Shown: one piece after another, positions 54,363 to 63,089 of the stretch
Layout of the letters: each line of letters begins with the position of its first letter
Position numbering within the stretch: position 1 is the first letter of the stretch
From: Planctomycetota bacterium
GTDB lineage: Bacteria > Planctomycetota > UBA1135 > UBA2386
Reading direction: 5' to 3'
Assembly (NCBI GenBank): GCA_016794035.1
Contig: JAEUHS010000060.1
Span: 1 to 64,000 of the forward strand
DNA length: 64,000 bases
Program-made: the position numbers and the translations under genes
The notes under the pieces: model-generated
Told to the model about the DNA's origin: nothing
Databases searched by the model: none
What the model saw: only the letters and a program-made list of their open reading frames with translations

Positions 54363-54368
54363 TACGCT
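54363..54368 (+). promoter_or_regulatory. -10-like hexamer, exactly six bases before a start codon
   Basis: TACGCT is followed by GCCCGG and the ATG at 54375. The preceding gene stops at 54348, so this lies in a gap of 26 bases. Same layout as at 15251, 41687 and 43255. Confidence 0.45.
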
Positions 54369-54374
54369 GCCCGG

Positions 54375-55598
54375 ATGCGAGTCCTCTCCGCCTCGTTGCT
54401 GTCGCTCTGCCTCGCGTCGAGTCTCGCCGCCCAGGGCAAGAACCTGCTGTTCTACGGCAGCAGCTACTCGGTGCACTCCTGGGGCTACAACGTGCCGGAT
54501 GTGGTGCGCCAGATCGCGGCCGAGGCCGGGTTCGCTCCGCCGCGGATCGTCTCGGCCATCGTCGGCGGCGCGACGCTGCAGTACCACGCGACGAATCCCG
54601 GCCAGATCGCCGCGATCAGCGGGTCGCTGCCGGCCGGTCAGACCTGGGACCACGTCGTCGTGCAGGGCAGCTCCCTCGAAGTGACCGCCAACTTCGGCAA
54701 CGTCGCGGCGTTCCGCGCCAATGCGGTGACGATCCTCGCCAACGTGCGCAACCACAGCCCGGCCGCGACCGCGGTGCTGTTCCAGACGTGGGCCGATCCG
54801 GTGGGCCAGTATTTCTACCCGGTACCGTGGGCCGGTCCGATGGACATGCACGAGGAGGTCCGCGGCGCCTACGACCTCGCGCTCGGCGACCTGAACGCGG
54901 CGTTCGGCGCCGGCGCTGCGGTCAAGGCGGCGGTCGGTGACGTGATGGCGCTGCTCGAGTGGAACTCGCAGTGGTACGAACCCGACCTGTCCCACCCGGG
55001 ACCGGCGATGACGCTGCTCACGGCGATGTGCATCTACACGTCGATCTACGGCGGGCGGGTGTGCGACATCGATGCGGACTTCACGCCCGGCAGCCCGCTC
55101 GCGCTGCTGCTGACGCCGCACGCGATCGACGCAGCGACGTGGAACCACCTGGCCGGTCTGGCGGACCGGTGCGCCCACCCGATGCTGCGTCGCTATCCGG
55201 GTTCGGGAGATCACCTGCTGCTCGAGAGCGCGACGGACACCGCTCCGCTGACCGCGTGCCCCGTCGAGCAGATCACCCTCGGCACGGCACTGCAGCTGCG
55301 GCTCCGCTCGATGAACGGCGTCTACAGCGCCGCGGCCGGCGCGCTGATGATCGACTACTTCCCGACCGGGGCGCCGCCCGGCCCGGCCGCGCTGTACCCG
55401 GAGGTGCAGGTCTTGCTCGGCCGGGCGATCCTGACCCCGCTCGCCAGCCTCGGCACCCCGCTGACGCTCGCGTTGCAGGTGCCGCTGACCATGCCCGGCC
55501 ATTCGTTCCTGGTGCAGGGACTGGCGCTGCAAGCCAGCGCGGAGACCGGCAACGCCGTGTTCACGACCACCGACGCCCACGAACTGATGTTCTTCTGA
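54375..55598 (+). CDS. Exported SGNH-like protein with C-terminal module
   Basis: 407 residues. Signal peptide about 1-21 (ends LAAQG). NLLFYGSSYSVHSWGYNVPDVV has the SGNH-type opening with GSS in place of GDS, VVQGSSLEVT the second block and HEEVRGAYDLA later; DLSHPGPAMTLLTAMCIYTSIYG gives the D-x-x-H pair (Asp and His). So the triad looks mostly present. The last 50 residues (LTLALQVPLTMPGHSFLVQGLALQASA) match the C-terminal module of the other secreted proteins. It likely acts on an extracellular ester. Confidence 0.78.
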   Translation: MRVLSASLLSLCLASSLAAQGKNLLFYGSSYSVHSWGYNVPDVVRQIAAEAGFAPPRIVSAIVGGATLQYHATNPGQIAAISGSLPAGQTWDHVVVQGSSLEVTANFGNVAAFRANAVTILANVRNHSPAATAVLFQTWADPVGQYFYPVPWAGPMDMHEEVRGAYDLALGDLNAAFGAGAAVKAAVGDVMALLEWNSQWYEPDLSHPGPAMTLLTAMCIYTSIYGGRVCDIDADFTPGSPLALLLTPHAIDAATWNHLAGLADRCAHPMLRRYPGSGDHLLLESATDTAPLTACPVEQITLGTALQLRLRSMNGVYSAAAGALMIDYFPTGAPPGPAALYPEVQVLLGRAILTPLASLGTPLTLALQVPLTMPGHSFLVQGLALQASAETGNAVFTTTDAHELMFF

Positions 55599-56003
55599 GC
55601 CTCTGACTCGTCACCGGCGCGTCGGCCCTGATGCGGCTCCCCGTGTGCCGCGAGGAAGCCGATCCTGCCGCACCCGACTGCCACGAACTGCACGGCATCC
55701 CCGTCGCCGCACACGTCCATCGGGTCGACGTCGCCGTGCAGACGGCCGGCGGTGCTGCGGGCAGCAACCGGGACTCGCTCGAGCGCGCCGCGAAAGATCG
55801 GCGTCGGGAAGCAGCACGATCGGGCTGGCGATCGACCGCAACCGGGCCGCCTGACTGGAAACGCTCGGTCGCATCGCCGAAGCGGTCCCGCCGACTGCGG
55901 GTGACCGGCAGTCTCACCCCCGCTGGCGTCGCCGCGCCGGCAGAGTAGCCTGTCTGCCCCGATCCCCGCCCGGCTGCCGGCTCCGCACCGCACTGACCCG
56001 ACC
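55599..56003. other. Intergenic region, 405 bases
   Basis: No convincing gene. The frames that are open on either strand have poor codon use and no start signals. TAGCCT at 55947-55952 could be a -10 for the aminotransferase at 56004. I see nothing else; a broken gene cannot be excluded. Confidence 0.4.
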
Positions 56004-57239
56004 GTGACCCCCCTGATCCCCTCCGCCAGCAACCGCTCCGGCAACGACCCGATCTTCGCCCTCAACGCCGAAGCGAAGCGTCGTACGACCGCCGGCGAAA
56101 CGATCGTCAACGCCACGCTCGGTGCGCTCGTGGACGACGACGGCCGGCTCCTGCTGCTGCCGAGCGTCGTCGAGGCGCTGAACGAAGTGCCGGCCGCGAA
56201 GGCGGCCGCCTACGCGCCGATCGCCGGCGAGCCGGCCTTCCTGCGCGCGGTGGTCGGCGACGTGTTCGGCGACGGGCCGTTGGCCGCGCAGACCGTGGCC
56301 GCGGCGACCCCCGGCGGCACGGGCGCCCTGTACCTGGCGATCGTCGACTTCCTCGAGCCCGGCCAGGCGCTGCTGACGACGGACTTCTACTGGGGGCCCT
56401 ACCACACGCTGGCGACGCAGGCCGGCCGCTCGGTCGAGACGTTCGCGATGTTCGGCCGCGGGGGCGGCTTCGACGCCGCGGCGATGGACGGAGCGCTGCA
56501 GCAGCAGATCGGGCGGCAAGGGCGCGCGCTCATCTTCCTCAACTCGCCGTGCCACAACCCGACCGGCTACTCCCTCGACGACGCCGAGTGGCGGGCGGTT
56601 GCGGAGTCGGTGCGTCGCGCGGGCGAACGCGCGCCCGTCACGCTGCTGGTCGACCTCGCCTACGCGCGCTTCGCCGCGACCGAGCGCGACTGGCCCAGGC
56701 ACCTGGCGCCGGTGCTCGACACGGCGACGCTGCTGGTGGCGTGGTCCGGCTCGAAGTCGTTCGCGCAGTACGGGGCCCGCATCGGCGCGTTGCTCGGCGT
56801 ACACCGCGACGCCGATGCCCGGCAGCGCCTGGCCAACGCGTTCGCGTTCGGCTGCCGCGGCACCTGGTCCAACTGCAATCACCTCGGCCAGCTCGCGCTG
56901 GCGACGCTGCTCGGCGAACCGGCCCGGCGCGCGCGCGCCGACGCCGATCGCGCGCGGCTGATCGCGCTGCTGCACGAACGCGTCACCGTCTGGAACCGCG
57001 AGGCGGCCCGCGCGGGGCTCTCGTACCCGCGTTACGAGGGCGGCTTCTTCGTCACGGTGTTCGCCGACGACGCCGAGGCAGCGGCGGCCCGGGCACGCGA
57101 AGAGGGTGTGTTCGTGGTGCCGGTGCGAGGCGAAGGGCGCGGTGCGCTGCGGGTCGCGCTGTGTGCGACACCGGCGTCGGCGGTGCCGCGGGTGGTGGCG
57201 ACGTTGCAGCGGGCGATCGCGGCGGTCAGTCGGAGCTGA
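56004..57239 (+). CDS. PLP-dependent aminotransferase, aromatic amino acid/aspartate type
   Basis: 411 residues, GTG start. IFALNAEAKRRTTAGETIVNATLGALVDDDG is a known opening of the aromatic/aspartate group. The PLP-domain phrase is LNSPCHNPTGYSLDD, and LVAWSGSKSFAQYGARIGALLG holds the PLP lysine. A second region YEGGFFVTVFADDAEAAAARAREEGVFVVPVRGEGRGALRVAL corresponds to the small domain. Fold-type I; substrate not given. Convergent with the next gene. Confidence 0.9.
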   Translation: MTPLIPSASNRSGNDPIFALNAEAKRRTTAGETIVNATLGALVDDDGRLLLLPSVVEALNEVPAAKAAAYAPIAGEPAFLRAVVGDVFGDGPLAAQTVAAATPGGTGALYLAIVDFLEPGQALLTTDFYWGPYHTLATQAGRSVETFAMFGRGGGFDAAAMDGALQQQIGRQGRALIFLNSPCHNPTGYSLDDAEWRAVAESVRRAGERAPVTLLVDLAYARFAATERDWPRHLAPVLDTATLLVAWSGSKSFAQYGARIGALLGVHRDADARQRLANAFAFGCRGTWSNCNHLGQLALATLLGEPARRARADADRARLIALLHERVTVWNREAARAGLSYPRYEGGFFVTVFADDAEAAAARAREEGVFVVPVRGEGRGALRVALCATPASAVPRVVATLQRAIAAVSRS

Positions 57240-57401
57240 GTCCGGCTGCGCCCACCGCACGATCGACGGCAGCGCAGCTGCGAAATCACGACGCGGCGCG
57301 CGGTTGCGTAGCTGGCGCCTTCCCCCGCCGACCTCGCCGCGCGGCGGCAGGACGCTCGCGAACCGGGCAAGGCGACAGTCGAGCGTCGGACCGGGCCCGG
57401 C

Positions 57402-58643
57402 CTACCGCGCCACGTCCGCCCGATACTCGTCGAGCACCCGCCGCAGGATCGCGATGTCGGACTCGAACGTCTCCGGCAGCAGCGGGCCGAAGGAGAAGCG
57501 GAAGAACGACCCATAGGGCGAGCGGTACTCCGGGTCCTTGTCGTGCGGCCGTGCCATGTCGCAGTCGAAGCCCTTCAGGATCGCGGCGCCGTGCCGGAAC
57601 AGCCGCCGGTTCAGCTCGTCGGCGTCGAGGCCCTCGGGCAGCTCGAGCCAGTGGTAGAAGCCGCCGTCGCCGGTGTGCACCGTGAGCCCCAGCTCGGCGA
57701 ACGCGCGGCCGTAGCGCGCGCGCTGCATGCCGTAGTGCCGGTCGACGGCGTCGCGTGCCCGGGCGACGCGCTGCGGCTCGAGCAGCTTCGCCGCGTAGAG
57801 CTGCGACGGGTGGCTGACCCCGCCCATGCCGAAGCTGGAGTAGTTGGCGAGCGTCTCGACATTCTGCTTGCTGGCGATGATCCAGCCGATGCGGATGCCC
57901 GGGCACTGCAGCCCCTTGGTGCACGCGCCGGCGAGGAAGACGTTGCTGTTGTCGAGGTCCTTGACGTAGCGGATGCCGCTGACGCCCTTGGAGGCGTGGA
58001 ACATCTCGTAGGCCTCGTCGAGCAGGATGCCGTTCTTCGGCTGCTCGGCCATCGCGATCAGTTCCTCCAGCTCGGCGCCCGCGCGCGTGTGACCGGTCGG
58101 GTTGCCCGGGTTGGAGATGACCGGCATCAGGTGCGTCTTGGCGTTGAGGCCCGCGCGGTCGAAGTAGGCGGCGTTCGGCGGGTGGAAGCCGTTCGCCTTG
58201 GTGAACGGCACCACCTTCCAGCTGGTCTTCGTCTGCGTCAGGATGTCGAGGTAGGCCGGCCACTCGACGTTGCCGATGCGCACCTCGACGTGCCGCTTGA
58301 GGAACGCGAGCACCGCGTAGATGCCGGGTCGCCCGCCGGCGAACACCATGACGTTGTCCGGCGTGATGCGGGAGCCGTAGAAGCCGTTGTAGTGCGCGAC
58401 GATCGCCTCGCGCAGCAGCGGGTGGCCCCACGCCTTGGGATAGAAGCGATCCTCCCAGGTCACCTCGACGCTGCCCGGCAGCTCCGGTCCGCCCGCCAGC
58501 TGCGTCGTCAGCGGGAACCCCTGCGACCACGGGTGCGTGCCCGGCGCCCCCATGAACTGCCCGAAGCTGTCGCGGAAGGCGTAGAGCGTCTCGTAGATGC
58601 CCATCGGCGGGCAGTCGTCGGACAGGAAGGAGGCGCGGTCCAT
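57402..58643 (-). CDS. PLP-dependent aminotransferase, class I/II
   Basis: 413 residues from the ATG at 58643 (the in-frame TTG at 58727 is an alternative). SNPGNPTGHTRAGAELEELIAMA and LDEAYEMFHASKGVSG are the class I phrases; GACTKGLQCPGIRIGWII contains the PLP lysine with Thr before it rather than Ser. An N-terminal DDCPPMGIYETLYAFRDSFGQFM block is unlike most class I members. It is the third PLP aminotransferase in 9 kb; the three do not look like recent copies. Confidence 0.9.
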   Translation of the reverse strand: MDRASFLSDDCPPMGIYETLYAFRDSFGQFMGAPGTHPWSQGFPLTTQLAGGPELPGSVEVTWEDRFYPKAWGHPLLREAIVAHYNGFYGSRITPDNVMVFAGGRPGIYAVLAFLKRHVEVRIGNVEWPAYLDILTQTKTSWKVVPFTKANGFHPPNAAYFDRAGLNAKTHLMPVISNPGNPTGHTRAGAELEELIAMAEQPKNGILLDEAYEMFHASKGVSGIRYVKDLDNSNVFLAGACTKGLQCPGIRIGWIIASKQNVETLANYSSFGMGGVSHPSQLYAAKLLEPQRVARARDAVDRHYGMQRARYGRAFAELGLTVHTGDGGFYHWLELPEGLDADELNRRLFRHGAAILKGFDCDMARPHDKDPEYRSPYGSFFRFSFGPLLPETFESDIAILRRVLDEYRADVAR

Positions 58644-58785
58644 GTCGATGGCGAGGCGGAGTGCGGGGCGAGCGATGGGCCCGCCGCATGCCGCGGCGAC
58701 GATGGCCGCCAGGTGTGCCAAGGTCAACGGAACTCGGGACTCGCGCGGACCCCGGTCCGGGGCGGCGGACGACGGCCGCGGGTGA

Positions 58786-58791
58786 TACGGT
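58786..58791 (+). promoter_or_regulatory. -10-like hexamer just before the ABC transporter gene
   Basis: TACGGT is 13 bases before the GTG at 58805, leaving a leader of about seven bases if transcription starts seven bases later. Part of the short-leader trend, but not the exact six-base form. Confidence 0.3.
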
Positions 58792-58804
58792 CGCCGCCCC
58801 CGTC

Positions 58805-60640
58805 GTGACCGCCCTCGACCTCCGGCAACTCAGCTTCCAGTACGGCCGCGAGCCCGCGGTGCGCGACGTGTCGCTGTCGCTCGCGCCCGGCGACTGCTAC
58901 GGCTTCCTCGGCCACAACGGCGCCGGCAAGACCACGGTGCTGCGGCTCGCGCTCGGGCTGCTGCGGCCGCAGGCGGGCTCGGTGCACGTGTTCGGCGTCG
59001 ACGCGCTGCAGGATCCGCGCCGCGCGCGCGCTTCGCTCGGCGCGCTGGTCGAGCGCCCGGGCTTCCACCTGCACGCGACCGCGCGACAGAACCTCGCGTG
59101 GCTCGCGCGGCTGCAGGGCATGCGCCGTTCGCGCGCGACCGCCGAGGCCGAACGGGCGCTCGAACTGCTCGGCCTCGCGGGCGCCGCCGCGCGCCGCGTC
59201 GGCACGTTCTCGCTCGGCATGCGGCAGCGGCTCGGCGTCGCGCAGGCGCTGCTCGGCCAGCCGCGGCTGCTGCTGCTCGACGAGCCGACCAACGGCCTCG
59301 ACCCCGAGGGCATCGCCGACCTGCGCGCGCTGCTGCGCCACCTGTGCGCCGACGAACGCACCGCGGTGCTGCTGTCGAGCCACATGCTGCAGGAACTCGA
59401 AGGCCTGTGCACGCGCGTCGGCGTGTTGCGCGACGGCGCGATGGTGATCGAGGGCGACCTCGACACGCTGCGCGCGCGGGTCGGCGCGCGGCACGTCGTC
59501 ACCGGCACACCGCTCGCCGCGCTGTCGCAGCGCCTGCAGGCGCTCGGCCTCGCACCCGAACGCGAGGGCAACCGGCTGCTGGTCGCCCTCGGCGCGCACG
59601 CGGCCGGCGGCATCGCGCGCGAGCTGACCGCGGTCGGCGAGCTGACGTCGTTCGCACCCGAACCGGCGACGCTCGAGACGATCTACCTGCGCGCGACGAA
59701 CGGCACCGCCGCGACCGCGGTCGCCGTCGCGGCCCCCACCGCGGCGGCGACGGCGATCGACGCGCCCGCCCCGCCGCCGGCGCCCCTCTGGCGCGCGTTC
59801 ACCCACGAACTGCGCACGCTCGCCGCCGCGCGCACGCTGCTGCCGCTGCTGCTGCTGCCGGCCGCGTTCGCGGCCTGGAGCACGTCCGCCTACCACCGGA
59901 GCGTCGCCGCGGCGCAGGCACGCGTCGCGGCCGGCGAACTGTTCAGCGCCGACGCCGGCAGCGGCCACCTCGCGGCGGTGCGTGCGCTGCAGGCGGCGCT
60001 GCCGGTGCTGGCGCTGTGCCTGCTGTGGTTCGCCAGCCAGAGCGTCGCCGCCGACCTCGCCGCCGACACGCTGCGCAACACGCTGATGCGCTCGGTGCGG
60101 CGCGGCGACGTGCTGCTCGGCAAGCTCGGCACGCTGCTCGCCACCACCGGCGCCGGCCTGCTGGTGCTGGTGCTCGTCGCGACCGGCACCGCGTGGCTGT
60201 GGTTCGGTTTCGGCGACCTCGAAGAGGTCAGCCGCCGCGGCGACCGCCAGGTGCTGGCCGCCGCCGCCTCGGTGGCGCCGGTGTTCGGCCGCGCGCTGTG
60301 GCACTGCGTGCTGCCGCTGGTCGCCACCGTCGCGCTCGGCCTGTGCGCTTCGGCCCTGGTGCGCCGCCCGACCCGCGCGCTGGTGGCGGCGCTGCTGCTG
60401 GTGCTCGGTCCCGAACTGCTGCGCGACCACCTGCACGGGCACGCCGGCTGGCTGCTGACCAGCCACCTGCCGACCGGTCTGCGCGACGACTCGGTGCTCG
60501 GCTACGTCAGCGCGATCGCGCGCGGCGCCGCCGATGCGTTCTGGCCGTGGTCGGGCACCGCGGTGTCGGCGCCGCTGCTGTGGACTGCATCCGCGCTGGC
60601 GATCGCGGCGATCTGTCTGCGGCGCCTTCGCGTAGCCTGA
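58805..60640 (+). CDS. ABC transporter, ATP-binding and permease fused
   Basis: 611 residues, GTG start. N-terminal ATPase (about 5-240): Walker A GHNGAGKTTVLRLALG (about 38-53), signature FSLGMRQRLGVAQALLG, Walker B LLLLDEPTNGLDPEG and a switch His in SSHMLQ. Residues about 240-300 form a regulatory tail, then an Ala/Pro linker and a six-segment ABC-2-type permease (about 335-608; LALCLLWFASQSVAADLAADTLRNTLMRSVRRGDVLLGKL). A single chain with one ATPase and one permease half must dimerise. Likely an exporter; cargo not known. Operon with the PDZ and FG-GAP genes. Confidence 0.9.
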   Translation: MTALDLRQLSFQYGREPAVRDVSLSLAPGDCYGFLGHNGAGKTTVLRLALGLLRPQAGSVHVFGVDALQDPRRARASLGALVERPGFHLHATARQNLAWLARLQGMRRSRATAEAERALELLGLAGAAARRVGTFSLGMRQRLGVAQALLGQPRLLLLDEPTNGLDPEGIADLRALLRHLCADERTAVLLSSHMLQELEGLCTRVGVLRDGAMVIEGDLDTLRARVGARHVVTGTPLAALSQRLQALGLAPEREGNRLLVALGAHAAGGIARELTAVGELTSFAPEPATLETIYLRATNGTAATAVAVAAPTAAATAIDAPAPPPAPLWRAFTHELRTLAAARTLLPLLLLPAAFAAWSTSAYHRSVAAAQARVAAGELFSADAGSGHLAAVRALQAALPVLALCLLWFASQSVAADLAADTLRNTLMRSVRRGDVLLGKLGTLLATTGAGLLVLVLVATGTAWLWFGFGDLEEVSRRGDRQVLAAAASVAPVFGRALWHCVLPLVATVALGLCASALVRRPTRALVAALLLVLGPELLRDHLHGHAGWLLTSHLPTGLRDDSVLGYVSAIARGAADAFWPWSGTAVSAPLLWTASALAIAAICLRRLRVA

Positions 60641-60648
60641 GAGTGCCG

Positions 60649-61617
60649 ATGAACGTCTCCCGCCTGCTGCTGCTCGGTTGCCTCACGGCCTGCTCGCTGG
60701 CGCCGGACCTGCCGCCGCGGCCGCCGCTGGCGGGCATGGAGGAACCGCTCGACCTGCTGGCCGAGCCCGACGACGAGGCCGCGCGGCAGTTGCTGCCGGC
60801 CGGTTCGTTCGCGGGGCTCGTGCTCGACGACGCGCGCGACACGCTGGCCGCGAAGCTCGACCAGGAAGCGCAGCTGCGCGTCGCCGCGGTCGTCGACAAC
60901 TCGCCGGCCGACGCCGCCGGCCTGCAGCCGGGCGATCTGTTGCTCGAGGCGCGCGTCGACGGCGGTGCGGCGCGCGTGCTGCGGCGGCCCAGCGAGTGGC
61001 GCCAGCTCGAACTCGACACCGCTCCCGGCAGCACGGTCGAACTGTTCGTCGACCGCGCCGGCCGCGAGGCGCGCACCGAACTGCGGCTGGTCGCGCGCGT
61101 GCGCCCCGCCCCGCGCACGGCCGCCGAACGCTTCCGCGAAGAGGACCGCGTCGGCATCGTGCTGCGCACCGCGACCGAGACCGAGGCGCGCGCCGCGAAC
61201 CTCGGTCCGGGCGGCGGCGCCGTGCTGGTCGGCCTCGCGCGCAGCAGCCCGTGGCGCGCCACCGGCCTGCGCTTCGGCGACCTGGTGACCGCGGTCGACG
61301 GCGTGCCGGTCGCGCATCCGCAGGACCTGTTGGCCAGGATCCGCCGGCCCGACGCCGAGTCGCTGCGGCTCGATTGCCGCCGCAACGGGGCGACGTTCGC
61401 CGTCGACGCGCCGCTGTCGCAGCGCGGCAGCGACCTGACCGAGATCACGCTGCCGATCCTGTTCTCGTACGAAGCCGACCGCGGCCGCAGCGAGTGGTCG
61501 CTGCTGCTCGGACTGGTGAACTACCGCAGCACCGCGGCCGCGTGGCGCTTCCGCTTGCTGTGGCTGATCGGTTTCGGCGGCGGCGACGCGGATCGGCTGC
61601 TGGAGGTCGGCGGATGA
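60649..61617 (+). CDS. Lipoprotein with two PDZ domains
   Basis: 322 residues; TTGCCTCACGGCCTGC encodes the lipobox LTAC (Cys 15). PDZ1 (about 60-150): VVDNSPADAAGLQPGDLLLEARV. PDZ2 (about 165-265): LVGLARSSPWRATGLRFGDLVTAVDGVPVAHPQDLLARI. The last 60 residues are strand-rich (YEADRGRSEWSLLLGLVNYRS). No protease domain. PDZ lipoproteins often guide proteases or export partners. TAGCCT lies ten bases before the ATG, overlapping the transporter's stop. The stop of this gene overlaps the next ATG. Confidence 0.85.
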   Translation: MNVSRLLLLGCLTACSLAPDLPPRPPLAGMEEPLDLLAEPDDEAARQLLPAGSFAGLVLDDARDTLAAKLDQEAQLRVAAVVDNSPADAAGLQPGDLLLEARVDGGAARVLRRPSEWRQLELDTAPGSTVELFVDRAGREARTELRLVARVRPAPRTAAERFREEDRVGIVLRTATETEARAANLGPGGGAVLVGLARSSPWRATGLRFGDLVTAVDGVPVAHPQDLLARIRRPDAESLRLDCRRNGATFAVDAPLSQRGSDLTEITLPILFSYEADRGRSEWSLLLGLVNYRSTAAAWRFRLLWLIGFGGGDADRLLEVGG

Positions 61618-63089
61618 TCGTGCTGCTCGCGTTCGCGGCCGCGCTGTGCCCGCAGCAACCGGCGGTCACGACGATCCAGGTGCCCGCGCACGTCGTCGTC
61701 ACCGGCACGCTGCGCACCGACGTCGACGGCGATGGCCGCGACGACCTCGTGCTCGCGTGCCGCGACACCGACAGCAAGCGCCGCGAGCTGCGCCTGCACC
61801 GCCGCCGCGCCGAGGGCCTGCCGTTCGACAACACGCCGACGCTGCCGCCCTACGTGCTCGAACGCGACGTGATCGCGTTCACGTTCGCCGACGTCACCGC
61901 GGCGCCCGGCCGCGAACTGGTGCTGCTGACCGCGGAACGCGCGGTCGCGGTCGGACGCGACGCCGACGGCACCGCGACCTACCACCCGCTGTTCGCGCCG
62001 CGCCTGGTCTGGCCGGCCGCGGATCCCGACTTCGTGCTGCCGCTGCCCGGCGCGCGCTGCGACGTCGACGGCGACGGCCGCGACGACCTGCTGCTGCCGC
62101 AGCCCGACGGCGCGGTGCTCTGGCGCGCGGCCGCCGCGGTACCGTTCGAACTGACCCTGCCGCCGCGGCGCAGCCCGCTGGCCGGGCGCGGCAAGGGGCC
62201 GGTCGCCGGCAACGGTCCCGCGACGCTGTCCGGCGACGAACTGCGGCTGCGCTTCTCGCTCGGCGGCGACGACGGTGACGAGCGCGACGACGGGCCCCTG
62301 GTGCGGCTGCGCGCGACAGCACCGCCGTGCCGCAGCCTCGACCTCGACGGCGACGGCCGGCTCGACCTCGCCGCGGTGCGCAACGGCCGGCTGTTCGCCG
62401 CGATGCAGCAGGCCGACGGCGCGTTCGCGCGTCGCGAGGTCGCGCTGCCGCTGCCCGCGGACCGGCTGAGCCTGTTCGACCCGTCGTTCGACGTGCAGTG
62501 CGCGGACCTCGGCGGCGACGGCCGCGCCGAGCTGCTCGTGACGACGTCGGCGAGCCGCGACGACGCGATCGAGGTGCGCATCGACGTGTTCGCCACCGGC
62601 GCCGACGGCGGCTGGTTGCCGCAGGCGAACGGCCGGCTGCGCGTGCAGCCGCTGGCGCAGCCGCCGCAGCTGGTCGACGCCGACGGCGACGGCCGGCTCG
62701 ACCTGGTGCTGGTCACCGTGCGCACCGACATGCTGCGCGGTCTCACCGGCGAGGGGCCGCAGGCGCTCGACGCCCAGCTGGCGATCTTCCGCGGCACCGG
62801 CGATCGCTTCGCCGTGCCGGCGATGCTGCAGGCGGCCCTGCGGCTGCCGGCGAACGGCGACGGCGGCAACACGCCGTTCGTGCACGTCGTCGGCGGCGAC
62901 CTGCTGGTGCGCGAGGAGAACGTGCTGCAGCGGCGGCCGCTGCGGCGCGACGGCGATCGCCTGCTGCTGCAGCCCGCGGCGGTGTCGTTCGCCTTGCCGC
63001 AGGGCGCGCGCCTCGAACCGCTGCTCGCGCCGGGCACCGAGGTGCTGGTGCGCACCGCGCACGAGGTGCTGTGGGTGGACCTGCGATGA
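61614..63089 (+). CDS. Exported FG-GAP-type repeat protein
   Basis: 491 residues; ATGA overlap with the PDZ gene. Signal peptide about 1-16. Several calcium-binding-like repeats: VDGDGRDDLVLACRD, VDGDGRDDLLLPQPDG, LDGDGRLDLAAVR, LGGDGRAELLVTTS, ADGDGRLDLVLVTV. They are the Asp-rich FG-GAP/VCBS blades of a seven-bladed propeller. Probable cell-surface or secreted protein; partner unknown. The next gene is a relative. Confidence 0.88.
   Translation: MIVLLAFAAALCPQQPAVTTIQVPAHVVVTGTLRTDVDGDGRDDLVLACRDTDSKRRELRLHRRRAEGLPFDNTPTLPPYVLERDVIAFTFADVTAAPGRELVLLTAERAVAVGRDADGTATYHPLFAPRLVWPAADPDFVLPLPGARCDVDGDGRDDLLLPQPDGAVLWRAAAAVPFELTLPPRRSPLAGRGKGPVAGNGPATLSGDELRLRFSLGGDDGDERDDGPLVRLRATAPPCRSLDLDGDGRLDLAAVRNGRLFAAMQQADGAFARREVALPLPADRLSLFDPSFDVQCADLGGDGRAELLVTTSASRDDAIEVRIDVFATGADGGWLPQANGRLRVQPLAQPPQLVDADGDGRLDLVLVTVRTDMLRGLTGEGPQALDAQLAIFRGTGDRFAVPAMLQAALRLPANGDGGNTPFVHVVGGDLLVREENVLQRRPLRRDGDRLLLQPAAVSFALPQGARLEPLLAPGTEVLVRTAHEVLWVDLR

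Noticed and set aside
55631..55948. 105-codon plus-strand frame in the 405-base gap, and several minus-strand frames there
   Set aside because: Poor codon use (rare codons, no start signal) and no similarity. I left the region unassigned.
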